This document shows, one piece after another, positions 23,952 through 35,009 of a stretch of DNA of 64,000 bases (position 1 is its first letter; each line of letters opens with the position of its first letter). The notes beneath the pieces were generated by a model. It was not told the DNA's origin. It did no database searches and saw nothing but the letters and a program-made list of their open reading frames with translations. Position numbers and translations under genes: made by a program. Origin of the DNA: an uncultured Halomonas sp. (GTDB lineage Bacteria > Pseudomonadota > Gammaproteobacteria > Pseudomonadales > Halomonadaceae). Location: NCBI RefSeq assembly GCF_947500835.1, contig NZ_CANMTQ010000009.1, positions 62,001 to 126,000 of the forward strand, in the 5' to 3' direction.

Positions 23952-26198
23952 TTGTCACCTTCATCATTCACGGCATTTTCACCCAAGGTACTCGGCGTCG
24001 CCGTCCCTACACCCCTGCGTAAACTGTTTGATTATCGCCCCTGTCAGACCACTCCCAACAAAGGTTGGCAACCGGGCTTGCGAGTGCGTGTATCGTTTGG
24101 GCGACGCGAGGTGATCGGCATCGTCATCGAGTGTCGTGATACCAGCGATTTCGAACTCAGCGCCCTCAAACCAGTCAGCGCCTGTCTGGACAGTGAACCA
24201 CTGCCATCGGACTGGCTATGGCTGTGCCATTTCACCGCGCGCTACTACCAGCACGGCTTGGGGGACACCCTGCATCAGGCTCTACCGGTATTGCTGCGTC
24301 AGGGCCGTCCACTGGAAGCCCGTACCCGGGAGCGGTGGCGGTTGACAGAAGCCGGCCAGAACGCCGATGCCACCCAGTTGGGTCGCGCCCGTCGCCAGGC
24401 GGAGCTGCTCGAGCTACTGCGCCAGCATCCCCGCGGCATGGTAGGCTCGGTCATCAGCGCCCAAGGGTTCAATCGCACCCAGCTCAAGGGGCTGGCGGAC
24501 AAGGGGCTGGCGGCGTGTCAGGAAGAACCCCTGACCGGTTCGCCACCCTCACCAGGGGGCAACCTCCTTGCGGAACCCGCCCTGGTACTCAATCGCGAGC
24601 AGACCAGCGTCCTTGCAGAGCTGCATCAACGGCTCGATCGTTATCACGCAAGCCTACTGCAAGGAGTCACCGGCAGCGGCAAGACCGAGATCTACCTGCA
24701 GTTGATCGAATCGATCATCGCCAAGGGGCGCCAGGCGCTGGTGCTAGTGCCTGAAATTGGCCTGACGCCTCAGACCCTGATGCGTTTTCGCCAGCGTTTT
24801 CGCGTTACCGTGGTGGCGCTGCATTCCGGCCTGACGGATGCGGAGCGCCTGGATGCCTGGGAAGCGGCTCGCTCCGGGCGCGCCCCCATCATCATCGGCA
24901 CCCGCTCCGCGGTGTTCACGCCCCTGGCGCAGCCGGGCGTCATCGTCGTCGATGAAGAGCACGACAGCTCTTTCAAGCAACAGGAAGGACTGCGCTACCA
25001 TGCCCGGGATCTGGCCATTGCCCGCGCCCATCAGCATGACATTCCCATCCTGCTGGGAAGCGCCACACCATCACTTGAAAGCCTTATCAAGGCGCGTAGC
25101 GGCTACTATGGCCACCTGCACTTGACCCTGCGCGCCAGCCACCACGCCCCAGCCAGACTCGAGCTCGTCGATTTGCGCGGCCGATCGTCTCAGGGAGGGC
25201 TGATTCCGCCCTGTATCGACGCCATCAGCGCAGCCCTCGCTGGAGGTGGTCAGGTGCTGATCTTCATCAATCGGCGCGGATTTGCGCCAACCCTTGCCTG
25301 CCATGGCTGCGGCTGGCTTGCGGAGTGTCGCCACTGCGATGCGCGAATGACTCTGCATCGCCAGCCACCTTGTTTGATCTGCCATCACTGCGAACGTCAA
25401 GAGCGATTACCCGACGTCTGCCCTGACTGCGGCAGCGCCGACCTGCGTCCTCTTGGCACCGGCACCGAGCGTAGCGAAGAAACGCTATCTGCCCTTTTTC
25501 CCAAGATTCCGGTATATCGCATCGACCGGGACAGCACCCGGCGCAAGGATGCCTTCGAGCATGCGCTTGCCGAAGTACGCCGAGGCGCCCCCTGCCTGCT
25601 GATCGGCACCCAGATGCTGGCGAAAGGCCATCACTTGCCCCATGTCACTCTGGTCGTGATAGTCAATGCGGACGCGGGCCTTTATGCCAGCGATTTTCGT
25701 GCCCTTGAACACAGCGCCCAATTGCTGGTTCAGGTCGCCGGCCGAGCCGGTCGCGCCGAGCGCCCGGGCCGCGTTCTGGTGCAGACCCTGCACCCGGACG
25801 ATCCGCATCTGCGCCTGCTGGCGGACAGCGGCTATGACGCTCTGGCCAACACGCTTCTCGAAGAGCGGCGGCTTGCTTCTCTACCGCCCTATCGCCATAT
25901 GGCGCTACTGCGCTTCGAGAGCCCTAAAGAAGCCAACGCAACAACGCTTGCGGGCGCGGCGGCGACCTCCTTGCGTAGCTGGCTTGGCGAGCGCGGCCTG
26001 GACGTGCATTGCCTGGGCCCCGCGCCGGCCCCCATGGAGCGGCGTCAGAATCGCTACCATGTGCACTTGATGCTGTCCGCGGCCAAACGCAGCGCGCTGC
26101 ACGAAGCCAGTGCCTTTCTCGTTGACTGGCTAGAACGTTCCTCCGAGGCTAGACGGGTGCGCTGGTCCATCGATATCGACCCACAAACGCTCAGTTGA
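23952..26198 (+). CDS. priA: primosomal protein N' (replication restart helicase)
   Basis: DEAH-box helicase that recognises forks and D-loops and reloads the replisome. 748 residues: N-terminal 3'-binding domain, Walker A GVTGSGKT near 243, DEEH, GSATP, then a zinc module with paired Cys motifs (CHGCGW, CRHC, CLICHHC, CPDCGS) and helicase motif VAGRAGRAERPG. I use the TTG at 23952, which has GGAG five bases upstream. An in-frame ATG 54 bp earlier lies upstream of the likely priA promoter and lacks a ribosome-binding site. Confidence 0.95.
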   Translation: MSPSSFTAFSPKVLGVAVPTPLRKLFDYRPCQTTPNKGWQPGLRVRVSFGRREVIGIVIECRDTSDFELSALKPVSACLDSEPLPSDWLWLCHFTARYYQHGLGDTLHQALPVLLRQGRPLEARTRERWRLTEAGQNADATQLGRARRQAELLELLRQHPRGMVGSVISAQGFNRTQLKGLADKGLAACQEEPLTGSPPSPGGNLLAEPALVLNREQTSVLAELHQRLDRYHASLLQGVTGSGKTEIYLQLIESIIAKGRQALVLVPEIGLTPQTLMRFRQRFRVTVVALHSGLTDAERLDAWEAARSGRAPIIIGTRSAVFTPLAQPGVIVVDEEHDSSFKQQEGLRYHARDLAIARAHQHDIPILLGSATPSLESLIKARSGYYGHLHLTLRASHHAPARLELVDLRGRSSQGGLIPPCIDAISAALAGGGQVLIFINRRGFAPTLACHGCGWLAECRHCDARMTLHRQPPCLICHHCERQERLPDVCPDCGSADLRPLGTGTERSEETLSALFPKIPVYRIDRDSTRRKDAFEHALAEVRRGAPCLLIGTQMLAKGHHLPHVTLVVIVNADAGLYASDFRALEHSAQLLVQVAGRAGRAERPGRVLVQTLHPDDPHLRLLADSGYDALANTLLEERRLASLPPYRHMALLRFESPKEANATTLAGAAATSLRSWLGERGLDVHCLGPAPAPMERRQNRYHVHLMLSAAKRSALHEASAFLVDWLERSSEARRVRWSIDIDPQTLS

Positions 26199-26231
26199 GA
26201 ATCCGTTCACGATCGACAAAGCTCTGAGAGG

Positions 26232-26260
26232 TTTAAAGCCGGGCCGCAATTGCCGATAAT
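26232..26260 (+). promoter_or_regulatory. candidate argS promoter
   Basis: TTTAAA (26232-26237), 17-bp spacer, GATAAT (26255-26260). The roughly 90-nt leader that follows contains a hairpin, ACGACG/CGTCGT with inner AGGC/GCCT, near 26282-26311. Confidence 0.5.
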
Positions 26261-26357
26261 GGTTGATTACATTTACGCGCGAACGACGTCTTCAGGCCAA
26301 TGCCTGCGTCGTGCCGATGAATACTCGCTAGCGCCACAGGACACCCCACGCATTCTC

Positions 26358-28043
26358 ATGAAAGACACCATTGCTTCACTACTCGACCAGGCCCTGGCCG
26401 CGCTCAAGACCCAAGGGCTCGTACCCGACGACGCCCGCCCGACGATCAAGATCGAGGCAACCCGGGACAAGGCTCACGGCGATTACGCCAGTAATCTGGC
26501 CATGCTGCTGGCCAAGCCGGCACGCCGCAACCCTCGGGAAATCGCGACGGCACTGATCGAGGCGCTACCGGCCAGTGATAGCGTGGAACGAGTCGAGATC
26601 GCAGGCCCGGGATTCATCAATTTCTTTGCCGCCACGGATGCGATTGCCCGCATCGTGCCGACGGTACTCGACGCCGGCGACAGCTTTGGTCGCAGCCTGG
26701 AAGGCATGGGCCAGAAGGTGCAGGTGGAGTTCGTCTCCGCCAACCCGACCGGCCCTTTGCACGTCGGCCACGGTCGCGGCGCGGCGATAGGCGATTGCCT
26801 GTGCCGCCTGCTGGAAGCGACTGGCTACGATGTCACCCGGGAGTTCTACTACAACGATGCCGGTGCCCAGATCACCAACCTGGCGCTGTCGGTAAAGGCC
26901 CGCATCGACGGCCTGACGCCCGAAGACCCGGCCTGGCCCAAGGATGGCTATCGCGGCGATTACATAGGCGATATTGCCAGGAGCTATCTTGCCGGCGAGA
27001 CCGTGGACGCGGACGATCAGCACGTCACCGCGGCAGCGAATCCGACGGATCTTGATGCAATTCGCCGCTTCGCGGTGGCCTATCTGCGCCGGGAGCAGGA
27101 TCTGGATCTCAAGGCCTTCGGCGTCGAGTTCGACGTCCATTTTCTTGAGTCCTCGCTGTACAACGAAGGCAAGGTCGAAGAGACCGTGAAGCGGCTCATC
27201 GACTGCGGCCATACCTTTGAAGAGGATTGCGCTCTGTGGCTTCGCACCACCAGCTTCGGTGACGACAAGGATCGCGTCATGCGCAAGCGCGACGGCGACT
27301 ACACCTACTTCGTCCCCGATGTCGCCTATCATCTCGACAAATGGCAGCGAGGCTTCACTCACGTCATCGATGAGCAGGGCGCCGATCACCACTCCACGGT
27401 GACGCGTGTCCGCGCCGGCCTGCAGGCGCTGGAGGTCGGCATTCCCAACGGCTGGCCAGACTACGTGCTGCACCAGATGGTGCTGGTGACCCGCTCCGGA
27501 GTGGAGGTGAAGCTCTCCAAGCGAGCCGGCAGCTATGTCACCCTGCGGGATCTGATCGACGAGGTCGGCCGGGACGCCACGCGTTATTTTCTTGCCGCTC
27601 GTCGCGCCGACTCCCAGCTGACTTTCGACATCGACCTGGCCCGCTCCAAGTCCAACGACAATCCGGTCTATTACATCCAGTATGCCCACGCCCGCATCAG
27701 CAGCGTTCTGCGCCGCGCCGAGGCGGACGCCCGACCCTTCGATCTGACCCTTGCAAGCGACAATCTGTCCCTGCTGGTGGAAGATCAGGAAAAGGCCCTC
27801 ATGAACCGGCTTGCTCGCTTCCCGGAAGTAGTGTCCCATGCCGCCGCCAGCCGCGAACCCCAGCAGATCGCCCAGTACCTGCAGGATCTCGCTGCGGATT
27901 TTCATACCTGCTACAACGCCGTCAAGGTCATGGTCGATGATGCTGCGCTGCGCAACGCGCGCCTGGCGCTGGGGCTTGCAACCCGCCAGGTCATTCGCAA
28001 CGGTTTGAATTTGCTGGGTGTCGGCGCCCCGGAGGAGATGTAA
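26358..28043 (+). CDS. argS: arginyl-tRNA synthetase
   Basis: Class I synthetase charging tRNA-Arg. 561 residues from the ATG at 26358, which lacks a good ribosome-binding site but fits the family N-terminus. N-terminal Add-1 domain, HVGH (135-138) as the HIGH motif, a degenerate KMSKS as KLSKRAG, and the DALR anticodon-binding domain at the C-terminus ending in the usual Met. Confidence 0.97.
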   Translation: MKDTIASLLDQALAALKTQGLVPDDARPTIKIEATRDKAHGDYASNLAMLLAKPARRNPREIATALIEALPASDSVERVEIAGPGFINFFAATDAIARIVPTVLDAGDSFGRSLEGMGQKVQVEFVSANPTGPLHVGHGRGAAIGDCLCRLLEATGYDVTREFYYNDAGAQITNLALSVKARIDGLTPEDPAWPKDGYRGDYIGDIARSYLAGETVDADDQHVTAAANPTDLDAIRRFAVAYLRREQDLDLKAFGVEFDVHFLESSLYNEGKVEETVKRLIDCGHTFEEDCALWLRTTSFGDDKDRVMRKRDGDYTYFVPDVAYHLDKWQRGFTHVIDEQGADHHSTVTRVRAGLQALEVGIPNGWPDYVLHQMVLVTRSGVEVKLSKRAGSYVTLRDLIDEVGRDATRYFLAARRADSQLTFDIDLARSKSNDNPVYYIQYAHARISSVLRRAEADARPFDLTLASDNLSLLVEDQEKALMNRLARFPEVVSHAAASREPQQIAQYLQDLAADFHTCYNAVKVMVDDAALRNARLALGLATRQVIRNGLNLLGVGAPEEM

Positions 28044-28046
28044 CCC

Positions 28047-28718
28047 ATGGCCAGCCGCAGTCCGAGTCAGAAATCGAGTCAACCCCCACGCAGGAAAGGG
28101 GCCACCGCACGTCGTTCTTCGCGTCGGAAGCAGCGCAGTGGCATCAGCATACCCGGCTGGCTATGGGGCCTTGGCGGTCTCATCGCCGGCTTTGCCCTGT
28201 CCCAGTACTTTCAGGAAACCGCGCCTCCCATCGCCACCGTGGTTCCCAAGCCTGCCAGCACCCAGAGCGCTTCGCCCCAAGGCGCCTCGAACGCCGGCAA
28301 GACCGCCGAGAAAGAAGAGGCGCGCATGCCGACCTTCGAATTCTATACGCTGCTGCCGGAATCCGAGGTCATCGCCCCCAAGGTCGATGAAGCGGACACG
28401 ACACCAGAGACCGCGGCGGTGGCGGATGTGGTTGAAAGTGATACAGCGGTCAAGAAATCCCAGGCGGCCCCCAAGAACGGTGGCAGCTACATGCTGCAGG
28501 CGGCCTCTTTCAAGAATATCGCCGATGCCCAGCGCCTGTCCGGGCGGCTCAAGGACTTTGGCCTGCTGGCCAAGATCACCGAGGTCAAGGCCCAGGGCAA
28601 TCAGACCTGGCACCGGGTGCAGGTGGGACCCTATCAGGATACACGGGAGCTCAATCGCGCCCAGGATCTGATGGTGACCCAGGGTATTGAGCCGCTGATG
28701 ATCAAGCTGCAGAACTGA
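28047..28718 (+). CDS. SPOR-domain cell division protein (FtsN-like)
   Basis: 223 residues: a basic cytoplasmic N-terminus rich in Arg/Lys/Ser, a membrane segment at about 32-53, a low-complexity periplasmic linker, and a C-terminal SPOR domain (about 146-220, beginning GGSYMLQAASF) that binds denuded septal peptidoglycan. It starts 3 bp after argS, the position of the FtsN-like gene in pseudomonads. True FtsN function is inference. Confidence 0.88.
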   Translation: MASRSPSQKSSQPPRRKGATARRSSRRKQRSGISIPGWLWGLGGLIAGFALSQYFQETAPPIATVVPKPASTQSASPQGASNAGKTAEKEEARMPTFEFYTLLPESEVIAPKVDEADTTPETAAVADVVESDTAVKKSQAAPKNGGSYMLQAASFKNIADAQRLSGRLKDFGLLAKITEVKAQGNQTWHRVQVGPYQDTRELNRAQDLMVTQGIEPLMIKLQN

Positions 28719-28755
28719 CTCGAGATTCGATATAGCCCCTGTCCGTCCTGGGCCG

Positions 28756-28783
28756 CTTGATTTCCACACGTCTCGCCCACACT
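28756..28783 (+). promoter_or_regulatory. candidate sigma-32 heat-shock promoter for hslVU
   Basis: CTTGATT at 28756-28762, a 13-bp spacer and CCCACACT at 28776-28783 resemble the RpoH consensus CTTGAAA-N13-CCCCATNT. It lies about 115 bp upstream of hslV, a well-known heat-shock operon. Confidence 0.5.
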
Positions 28784-28899
28784 GTCTAGGATGATTCCAT
28801 ATCGGCCGTTCCTTCGATCTATTCTCTTGAAGCGGACGCCCAAAGTCACCGGGCAGGTCGGTTACTTCCAGAAAGGCCTGCCTCCAGGAGTTTCTATTC

Positions 28900-29418
28900 A
28901 TGACGACGATCGTATCCGTGCGTCGCGGCGATCAGGTTGCCCTTGCCGGCGACGGCCAGGTATCCCTTGGCGACACGGTAATGAAAGGCAACGCCAGCAA
29001 GGTTCGCCGCCTTTATCACAATCAGGTATTGGCAGGCTTTGCTGGTGGTACTGCGGATGCCTTTACGCTGTTCGAGCGCTTTGAAGCTCAGCTTGAAAAA
29101 TACCAGGGACATCTGGTCAAGGCCGCCGTGGAAATGGCCAAGGAGTGGCGTACCGACCGCGCCCTGCGCCGGCTCGAAGCGATGCTGTTGGTGGCGGACA
29201 AGAATGCCTCGCTGGTGCTGAGCGGCACCGGCGACGTGCTGGAGCCGGAGCACGGCGTCATCGCCATCGGTTCCGGCGGCAACTATGCCCTGGCCGCTGC
29301 CCGGGCGATGCTCGACAACACCGAGCTCGACGCCCGGGAGATCACCGAAAAGGCGTTGAACATCGCCGCCGACATCTGTGTCTATACCAACCACCAGATC
29401 AAGCTCGAAGAGCTGTGA
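28900..29418 (+). CDS. hslV: ATP-dependent protease HslVU, peptidase subunit
   Basis: Proteasome-like threonine peptidase that assembles as two hexameric rings capped by HslU. 172 residues; Thr2 is exposed after Met removal, and the [13 protein letters not shown] and [16 protein letters not shown] signatures are intact. AGGAG precedes the start and hslU follows 5 bp later. Confidence 0.98.
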   Translation: MTTIVSVRRGDQVALAGDGQVSLGDTVMKGNASKVRRLYHNQVLAGFAGGTADAFTLFERFEAQLEKYQGHLVKAAVEMAKEWRTDRALRRLEAMLLVADKNASLVLSGTGDVLEPEHGVIAIGSGGNYALAAARAMLDNTELDAREITEKALNIAADICVYTNHQIKLEEL

Positions 29419-29423
29419 GCCTC

Positions 29424-30752
29424 ATGAATCAATCCCAGATGACGCCCCGTGAAATCGTCCACGCCCTGGACCAGTACATCATCGGCCAGCACGATGCCAA
29501 GCGCGCCGTAGCCATCGCCCTGCGCAATCGCTGGCGGCGCATGCAGCTCGACGACGAGCTGCGCCCGGAAGTCACCCCCAAGAACATCCTGATGATCGGC
29601 CCCACCGGCGTGGGCAAGACCGAGATCGCCCGTCGACTGGCGAAGCTTGCGCGAGCACCCTTTATCAAGATCGAAGCGACCAAGTTTACCGAGGTCGGCT
29701 ATGTGGGTCGCGATGTGGAATCCATCATTCGCGATCTGATCGAAATGGCGATCAAGATGGTGCGTGAGCAAGCCAAGGAAGAGGTAGGGCATCGCGCCGA
29801 AGATGCGGCAGAGGATCGCATTCTCGACGCTCTGTTGCCGCGTCCTCGAGGCAGCGAGTACGACAGCGGTCGAGACAATAGCTCGACGCGTCAGACATTT
29901 CGCAAGAAATTGCGCGAAGGCCAGCTCGACGACAAGGAGATCGATATCCAGATCACCCCGCAAAGTGCGGGCTTCGATCTTGCCGGCCCTCCCGGCATGG
30001 AAGAGATGACCAGTCAGCTGCAGAGCATGTTCTCCAGCATGGGCAAGCAGAAATCCGAGACCAAGCGGGTGACGGTCAAGGAAGCCTGGCCCCTGCTACG
30101 AGACGAGGAAGCTGCCAAGCTGGTCAACGACGAAGACATCAAGCGGCGTGCTGTGGAGGCAGTGGAAGAGAATGGCATCGTCTTTCTCGACGAGCTCGAT
30201 AAGGTTGCCAAGCGCGGTGAATCTGGCGGTGCCGAGGTTTCCCGAGAAGGCGTACAGCGGGATCTACTGCCCCTGATCGAAGGCTCAACGGTGTCCACCA
30301 AACATGGCATGATCAAGACGGATCATATCTTGTTCATCGCCTCCGGCGCCTTCCACCTGTCCAAGCCCTCGGACCTGATTCCGGAGCTACAGGGTCGCTT
30401 GCCGATTCGTGTCGAACTCAACGCCCTGACCCCGGAAGACTTCCGTCGCATCCTGACCGAGCCCTCCGCGGCGCTGACCAAGCAGTACCAGGCGCTACTG
30501 GCCACGGAAGGTCTGACCATCGAGTTCACCGAAGACGGCATTGCGCGCATTGCGGAAATCGCCTATCAAGTCAATGAAGGTACCGAGAATATCGGCGCCC
30601 GGCGTCTGCATACGGTGATGGAGCGTCTGCTCGAGGAAGCGTCGTTCCAGAGCAGCGACATGCCGGACCCGCTTGTCATCGACGCGGACTACGTCAACTC
30701 CCAGCTTGGCGAACTGGCGATGGATGAGGATTTGTCGCGGTATATTCTCTGA
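29424..30752 (+). CDS. hslU: ATP-dependent protease HslVU, unfoldase subunit
   Basis: AAA+ unfoldase (ClpY) feeding substrates to HslV. 442 residues from the ATG at 29424. Walker A GPTGVGKT (59-66), a central I-domain with low-complexity sequence, Walker B with IVFLDELDK, sensor motifs, and the C-terminal tail ending YIL that inserts into HslV. The strong hairpin terminator after it closes the operon. Confidence 0.98.
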   Translation: MNQSQMTPREIVHALDQYIIGQHDAKRAVAIALRNRWRRMQLDDELRPEVTPKNILMIGPTGVGKTEIARRLAKLARAPFIKIEATKFTEVGYVGRDVESIIRDLIEMAIKMVREQAKEEVGHRAEDAAEDRILDALLPRPRGSEYDSGRDNSSTRQTFRKKLREGQLDDKEIDIQITPQSAGFDLAGPPGMEEMTSQLQSMFSSMGKQKSETKRVTVKEAWPLLRDEEAAKLVNDEDIKRRAVEAVEENGIVFLDELDKVAKRGESGGAEVSREGVQRDLLPLIEGSTVSTKHGMIKTDHILFIASGAFHLSKPSDLIPELQGRLPIRVELNALTPEDFRRILTEPSAALTKQYQALLATEGLTIEFTEDGIARIAEIAYQVNEGTENIGARRLHTVMERLLEEASFQSSDMPDPLVIDADYVNSQLGELAMDEDLSRYIL

Positions 30753-30760
30753 TATATCCA

Positions 30761-30787
30761 GGCGAGCATTGACTGCTCGCCTTTTTT
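30761..30787 (+). terminator. intrinsic terminator of hslVU
   Basis: GGCGAGCA, 5-nt loop, TGCTCGCC, then TTTTTT, beginning 8 bp past the hslU stop. Confidence 0.92.
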
Positions 30788-30807
30788 CGGTTTCAGGAGG
30801 GCAAAAC

Positions 30808-31203
30808 ATGACAGCTCCGATTCCCACCCGCGTGCATTATCACAAGCAGGATCGTGAACTCGAACTTGGCTATGCTGAAGGTAAGGACGAATACGAGAAC
30901 TACCGCCTGAGCGCCGAGTACCTGCGGGTCTTCTCTCCCTCCGCCGAGGTGCGCGGTCATGGACCCGACACGGCGACCCTGCAGACGGGCATGAAATACG
31001 TGGGCCTGAAGAACATCACTCAGACCGGACGCTACGCGCTAAAGCTGCATTTTGACGATGGCCACGATACGGGGCTTTACAGCTGGGATTATCTTTACGA
31101 TTTGGCCACCAATCAGAAAGCCAACTGGGCCGACTATCTGCGCCGTCTCGAAGAAGCGGGCGCCTCCAGGGAGCCGCTAGGGATTCCTCTCAAGCAACTG
31201 TGA
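30808..31203 (+). CDS. DUF971 / GBBH-like N-terminal domain protein
   Basis: 131 residues from an ATG with CAGGAGG eight bases upstream. The core (LRVFSPSAEVRGHG, then LHFDDGHDTGLYSWDYLYDL) is the DUF971 fold, related to the zinc-binding N-terminal domain of gamma-butyrobetaine hydroxylase. Its location after hslVU is conserved in pseudomonads. Function unknown; an iron-sulfur or metal-related role has been suggested for relatives but is not shown here. Confidence 0.85.
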   Translation: MTAPIPTRVHYHKQDRELELGYAEGKDEYENYRLSAEYLRVFSPSAEVRGHGPDTATLQTGMKYVGLKNITQTGRYALKLHFDDGHDTGLYSWDYLYDLATNQKANWADYLRRLEEAGASREPLGIPLKQL

Positions 31204-31309
31204 CAAAAGCGCATCCCGAGCTGACGCCCTGGCGCATTGAAAGACAAACCCTATTCTCCGAGTCTACAATGGCGACATACCCATTTTGATTCGAGTCACA
31301 AGGATGGAC

Positions 31310-32056
31310 ATGAATAAACGTACGACTCATTTTGGCTATCAGGAGGTGACACTCGAGGAGAAAGCCTCTCGAGTAGCGGATGTCTTTCATTCGGTAGCCG
31401 CCCGCTATGACGTCATGAACGATCTCATGTCGCTGGGTATTCACCGTCTTTGGAAGCGCGTGACCCTGGAACGCGCCGGAGTGCGGCGGGGCCATCAAGT
31501 ACTCGACATCGCCGGCGGCACCGGTGATTTGACCCTCAAGTTCTCGCGCATCGTCGGCACTGGCGGACGCGTGGTGCTGGCGGACATCAATCAATCGATG
31601 CTCAAGGTGGGACGCGACAAGCTCATCGACAACGGCGTTGGTGATAACGTCGAGTACGTTCAGGCCAATGCGGAATGCCTGCCTTTTCCAGATAATCATT
31701 TCGACTGCATCACCATTGCTTTTGGCCTGCGCAACGTCACCGACAAGGATGCGGCCCTGCGCTCCATGACCCGGGTGCTAAAGCCCGGCGGCCGTCTGCT
31801 GATACTGGAATTCTCCAAGCCCCCAAACGCCCTGCTGTCGAAGGTCTATGACAATTACTCTTTCAACGTACTGCCTCTAATGGGTGAATGGGTTGCCAAG
31901 GACGCAGAAAGCTATCGCTATTTAGCAGAGTCCATCCGCATGCATCCGGATCAGGAAACACTCAAGACCATGATGGAGATTGCTGGCCTCGAGCGGGTGG
32001 AATACACCAACATGACCGGCGGCATCGTTGCCTTGCATCGTGGCATCAAGCTATGA
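31310..32056 (+). CDS. ubiE: ubiquinone/menaquinone C-methyltransferase
   Basis: SAM-dependent C-methylation of the benzoquinol (and demethylmenaquinol) ring. 248 residues from the ATG at 31310 preceded by AGGA; an ATG two codons earlier is too close to the same site. Methyltransferase motif I DIAGGTGD at 66-73 and the UbiE signatures [19 protein letters not shown] and YSFNVLP are present. First of the ubiE-ubiJ-ubiB set. Confidence 0.97.
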   Translation: MNKRTTHFGYQEVTLEEKASRVADVFHSVAARYDVMNDLMSLGIHRLWKRVTLERAGVRRGHQVLDIAGGTGDLTLKFSRIVGTGGRVVLADINQSMLKVGRDKLIDNGVGDNVEYVQANAECLPFPDNHFDCITIAFGLRNVTDKDAALRSMTRVLKPGGRLLILEFSKPPNALLSKVYDNYSFNVLPLMGEWVAKDAESYRYLAESIRMHPDQETLKTMMEIAGLERVEYTNMTGGIVALHRGIKL

Positions 32057-32072
32057 GGATTCTTTTTCGTTG

Positions 32073-32708
32073 ATGTACACCCTATTGTTCGGTGGCGCCG
32101 AAAGAACGCTCAATGCAATGCTCAGCCGCGACCCAGCCGCCCCCTCGCGGCTAAAAAAGCTTGCCGGCAAACGACTGCTCTTGAAACTGGAAAGACCTCA
32201 TGTCGACCTGCTGATCGTGTTCGATGAACATGGCCTCAATCTATTGCATAGACCTCAGGCCGAAGAAAGCGACGCCGATGCGGTCGTTGAAATCGACAGT
32301 GATGCCCTGGGCGCTTTGCTGGGTGGAGAACCCCTGGAACGCCTGATGTTTTCCGGCCGCCTGGCCGTGCGCGGGCAGGTTGCCATCCTAGAAGGTGCGC
32401 GAAACCTGTTGATGGACATCGATCTCGATTGGGAAGGCGCACTGGCGGAATGGTTCGGCGATCGCCCCAGTCATAGTCTGGCAGAGGGGCTGCGCCGCTT
32501 CGGACGCTTTGGCCTGCGAAGTCAACGTGAGTTTCGCGCCGACCTCGCCGATTTCGTATTCGAGGAAGCACGCCTGTTGCCTGGCCACTCTCAACGTGAG
32601 GCACTGCGAGACTATTTGACCGAACTTGAAATCGCCACCGATCGCCTCGAAGCCCGCGTCTCCCGGCTGCAGAGCAAGCTTGCTTCTCATCAGAAGGATA
32701 TTGCGTGA
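32073..32708 (+). CDS. ubiJ: ubiquinone biosynthesis accessory factor UbiJ
   Basis: 211 residues with an N-terminal SCP2 sterol-carrier fold and a C-terminal helical/coiled-coil region. UbiJ organises the soluble Ubi enzyme complex and binds the ubiquinone intermediates. The start is the ATG at 32073; GAGGA is 14 bases upstream, further than usual. It overlaps the ubiB start by four bases, the standard ubiE-ubiJ-ubiB order. Confidence 0.92.
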   Translation: MYTLLFGGAERTLNAMLSRDPAAPSRLKKLAGKRLLLKLERPHVDLLIVFDEHGLNLLHRPQAEESDADAVVEIDSDALGALLGGEPLERLMFSGRLAVRGQVAILEGARNLLMDIDLDWEGALAEWFGDRPSHSLAEGLRRFGRFGLRSQREFRADLADFVFEEARLLPGHSQREALRDYLTELEIATDRLEARVSRLQSKLASHQKDIA

Positions 32709-34327
32709 ATCTGCGATTGCTGCGCATTATTTGGGTAGTAACCCGATTTCGTCTGGATACGCTGATTCCTGTAGGGCGTCTTCCTGGTGTGCTGCGCTTG
32801 CTGCTTCGCCTCTCTCCACTACGGCTCATTCCGACCGGTCCACACTCTCAAGGCAAGCGCTTGCGTCTGGCCCTGGAAGCCTTGGGGCCGGTATTCATCA
32901 AGTTCGGTCAGATGCTCTCCACCCGCCGCGATCTATTGCCACCGGAAATCGCCGATGAGCTAAGACGCCTGCAGGATCAGGTGCCCCCTTTTCCTGGTGA
33001 GCAGGCCCGCGCACTTATTGAAGCCGAACTTGAATGCTCCATCGAGACAAGCTTTGCGGAATTTGATGCTGTCCCTATGGCATCCGCGTCCATCGCCCAG
33101 GTACACGCAGCCCGCCTGCATACCGGCGAAGAGGTGGTGATAAAGGTCATTCGCCCGCGCATCGACGAAATCATGCGCCAGGATATCAGCCTGCTGTACA
33201 CCTTCGCGCGATTGATTCGTCGGGTTCCCGAGGCACGCAGGCTACGTCCTGTCGAAGTGGTCGAGGATTATGAATCGACGCTCTTGGATGAGCTCGATCT
33301 GCGCAAGGAAGCCGCCAATACATCCCAGCTCAAGCGCAATTTCAAATATTCTCCGTTGCTCTATGTTCCTACCATCTATTGGTCGCTGACGCGTCAGCGC
33401 ATCATGGTGATGGAGCGCATCTACGGTATTCCCGTTGCAGACATGCAGGCACTGGAAGAGCAAAATTTCGATCTACGAAAGCTTGCCGAGCGCGGGGTGG
33501 AAATCTTCTTCACCCAGGTGTTTCGTGACAATTTCTTCCATGCAGACATGCATCCGGGCAATATCTTCATCAATCACGAACATCCCGAAGACCCTCAGTA
33601 CATCGCCATCGATTGCGGCATCGTCGGCAGCTTGACCCGAGAAGACCAGGATTATCTGGCGCGCAATCTGCTCGCCTTTTTCAACCAGGACTACTACGAA
33701 GTTGCCGCCCTGCATATCGAGTCCGGCTGGGTCGGCGAGGGTACCAGGGCCAACGAGTTTGCTGCGGCGATTCGTACGGTCTGCGAGCCCATCCTCGAGC
33801 GCCCGCTAAAAGAAATTTCCTTTGGACAGGTGCTGCTCGGCCTGTTCCAGACAGCACGCCGCTTCAACATGGAAGTACAGCCGCAGCTCGTGCTGTTGCA
33901 AAAGACCCTGCTTAATATCGAGGGCCTGGGACGTCAGCTCTATCCGGATCTCGACTTGTGGACGACTGCCCGTCCTTATCTGGAACGCTGGATGAAGGAG
34001 CGTGTAGGTCCTCATGGGCTATGGGAATCCTTCAAGAAGCAAGCGCCGGAGCTTAGTCGCCGACTTCCGGAACTGCCGACGCTGGCTCACGATGCCTTGA
34101 GCGGAGTAAGTCATATTAAGAAGGAGCAGTCGCGTCTGGCTCAGGGTGTGACCGACATACGCCAACAACTAACGCACACCTCTCGTCAGACCTGGCGGCT
34201 GCGCTTCGGGCTTTTGCTGATTGCCGCAGCGCTTGCGTGGCGACCGTTGACCGAGTGGGCAGACCAGCAGCCCTGGCCAGTGCTGACTGCAGCGGCCATT
34301 GGTATATTGATGCTTCTGTGGCGCTAG
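32705..34327 (+). CDS. ubiB: ubiquinone biosynthesis regulatory kinase-like protein UbiB
   Basis: Atypical ADCK/COQ8-family ATPase needed for ubiquinone synthesis. 540 residues: KFGQ at 66-69 (the KxGQ motif), an Ala-rich nucleotide loop ([11 protein letters not shown]), the catalytic-like HADMHPGN motif near 281, and two C-terminal membrane helices (about 497-515 and 522-540) that anchor it to the inner membrane. Confidence 0.97.
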   Translation: MNLRLLRIIWVVTRFRLDTLIPVGRLPGVLRLLLRLSPLRLIPTGPHSQGKRLRLALEALGPVFIKFGQMLSTRRDLLPPEIADELRRLQDQVPPFPGEQARALIEAELECSIETSFAEFDAVPMASASIAQVHAARLHTGEEVVIKVIRPRIDEIMRQDISLLYTFARLIRRVPEARRLRPVEVVEDYESTLLDELDLRKEAANTSQLKRNFKYSPLLYVPTIYWSLTRQRIMVMERIYGIPVADMQALEEQNFDLRKLAERGVEIFFTQVFRDNFFHADMHPGNIFINHEHPEDPQYIAIDCGIVGSLTREDQDYLARNLLAFFNQDYYEVAALHIESGWVGEGTRANEFAAAIRTVCEPILERPLKEISFGQVLLGLFQTARRFNMEVQPQLVLLQKTLLNIEGLGRQLYPDLDLWTTARPYLERWMKERVGPHGLWESFKKQAPELSRRLPELPTLAHDALSGVSHIKKEQSRLAQGVTDIRQQLTHTSRQTWRLRFGLLLIAAALAWRPLTEWADQQPWPVLTAAAIGILMLLWR

Positions 34328-34358
34328 CCCTACATTTGATTTCGAGAAGGTGCTTGCG

Positions 34359-34697
34359 ATGAGCGATATACTTGATCAGCTTGGTGACGTGCTTCAACAA
34401 CGACGTCACGGTGACCCGGAATCTTCCTATGTCGCATCGCTGCATGCCAAGGGACTCAACAAGATTCTCGAAAAGATCGGCGAAGAGGCAACCGAGACGA
34501 TTCTCGCTGCCAAGGATAGTGATCGGGATCTTGACCAAGATCATCAGGCAGTGGTCGCCGAAACCGCCGACCTGTGGTTTCATAGCCTGGTGATGCTGTC
34601 GCATCTCGATATCGATCATCGCGCGGTACTCGATGAACTGGCTCGCCGTTTCGGCATGTCGGGCTTGGACGAAAAAGCCGCGCGTAGACCTGAATGA
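34359..34697 (+). CDS. hisE: phosphoribosyl-ATP pyrophosphatase
   Basis: Second step of histidine synthesis, removing pyrophosphate from PR-ATP. 112 residues from the ATG at 34359 with AGAAGG upstream; all-alpha MazG-like fold with the [16 protein letters not shown] metal-binding motif. In pseudomonads hisI precedes it between ubiB and hisE; here only 31 bp separate ubiB and hisE, so hisI must be elsewhere. Confidence 0.96.
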   Translation: MSDILDQLGDVLQQRRHGDPESSYVASLHAKGLNKILEKIGEEATETILAAKDSDRDLDQDHQAVVAETADLWFHSLVMLSHLDIDHRAVLDELARRFGMSGLDEKAARRPE

Positions 34698-34730
34698 ACG
34701 GGCTCAATGCCCCCTTTAAGGAGAACCTCA

Positions 34731-35003
34731 ATGTTAGGTGGTATCAGTATTTGGCAGTTGCTGATCGTTCTCGGCATCATCATCTTGATTTTTGGCACCA
34801 AGAAACTACGCAATGTTGGCGGGGATCTTGGTGGTGCGGTCAAGGGCTTCAAGAAAGCCATGGGCGAAGACGACAAGGATGACAAGGAAAAGGACGATAG
34901 CGTTCAGCGCCAGGTTCGGCATGACGAGGAAGGTGAAACCTACGAGGTCAAGCCCGAACAGCGCAGTAGCGACCATGTCGAAGACAAGCATGAGCGGAAA
35001 TAG
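34731..35003 (+). CDS. tatA: Sec-independent translocase subunit TatA
   Basis: Forms the translocation assembly for folded twin-arginine substrates. 90 residues: N-terminal membrane helix ([17 protein letters not shown]), the [14 protein letters not shown] hinge, an amphipathic helix, and a very acidic, charged C-terminal tail. AAGGAG precedes the start. Confidence 0.96.
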   Translation: MLGGISIWQLLIVLGIIILIFGTKKLRNVGGDLGGAVKGFKKAMGEDDKDDKEKDDSVQRQVRHDEEGETYEVKPEQRSSDHVEDKHERK

Positions 35004-35009
35004 TCCTGC

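Noticed and set aside
26565..28082. 505-codon minus-strand frame opposite argS
   Set aside because: Antisense shadow; argS is intact and the frame has no family resemblance.
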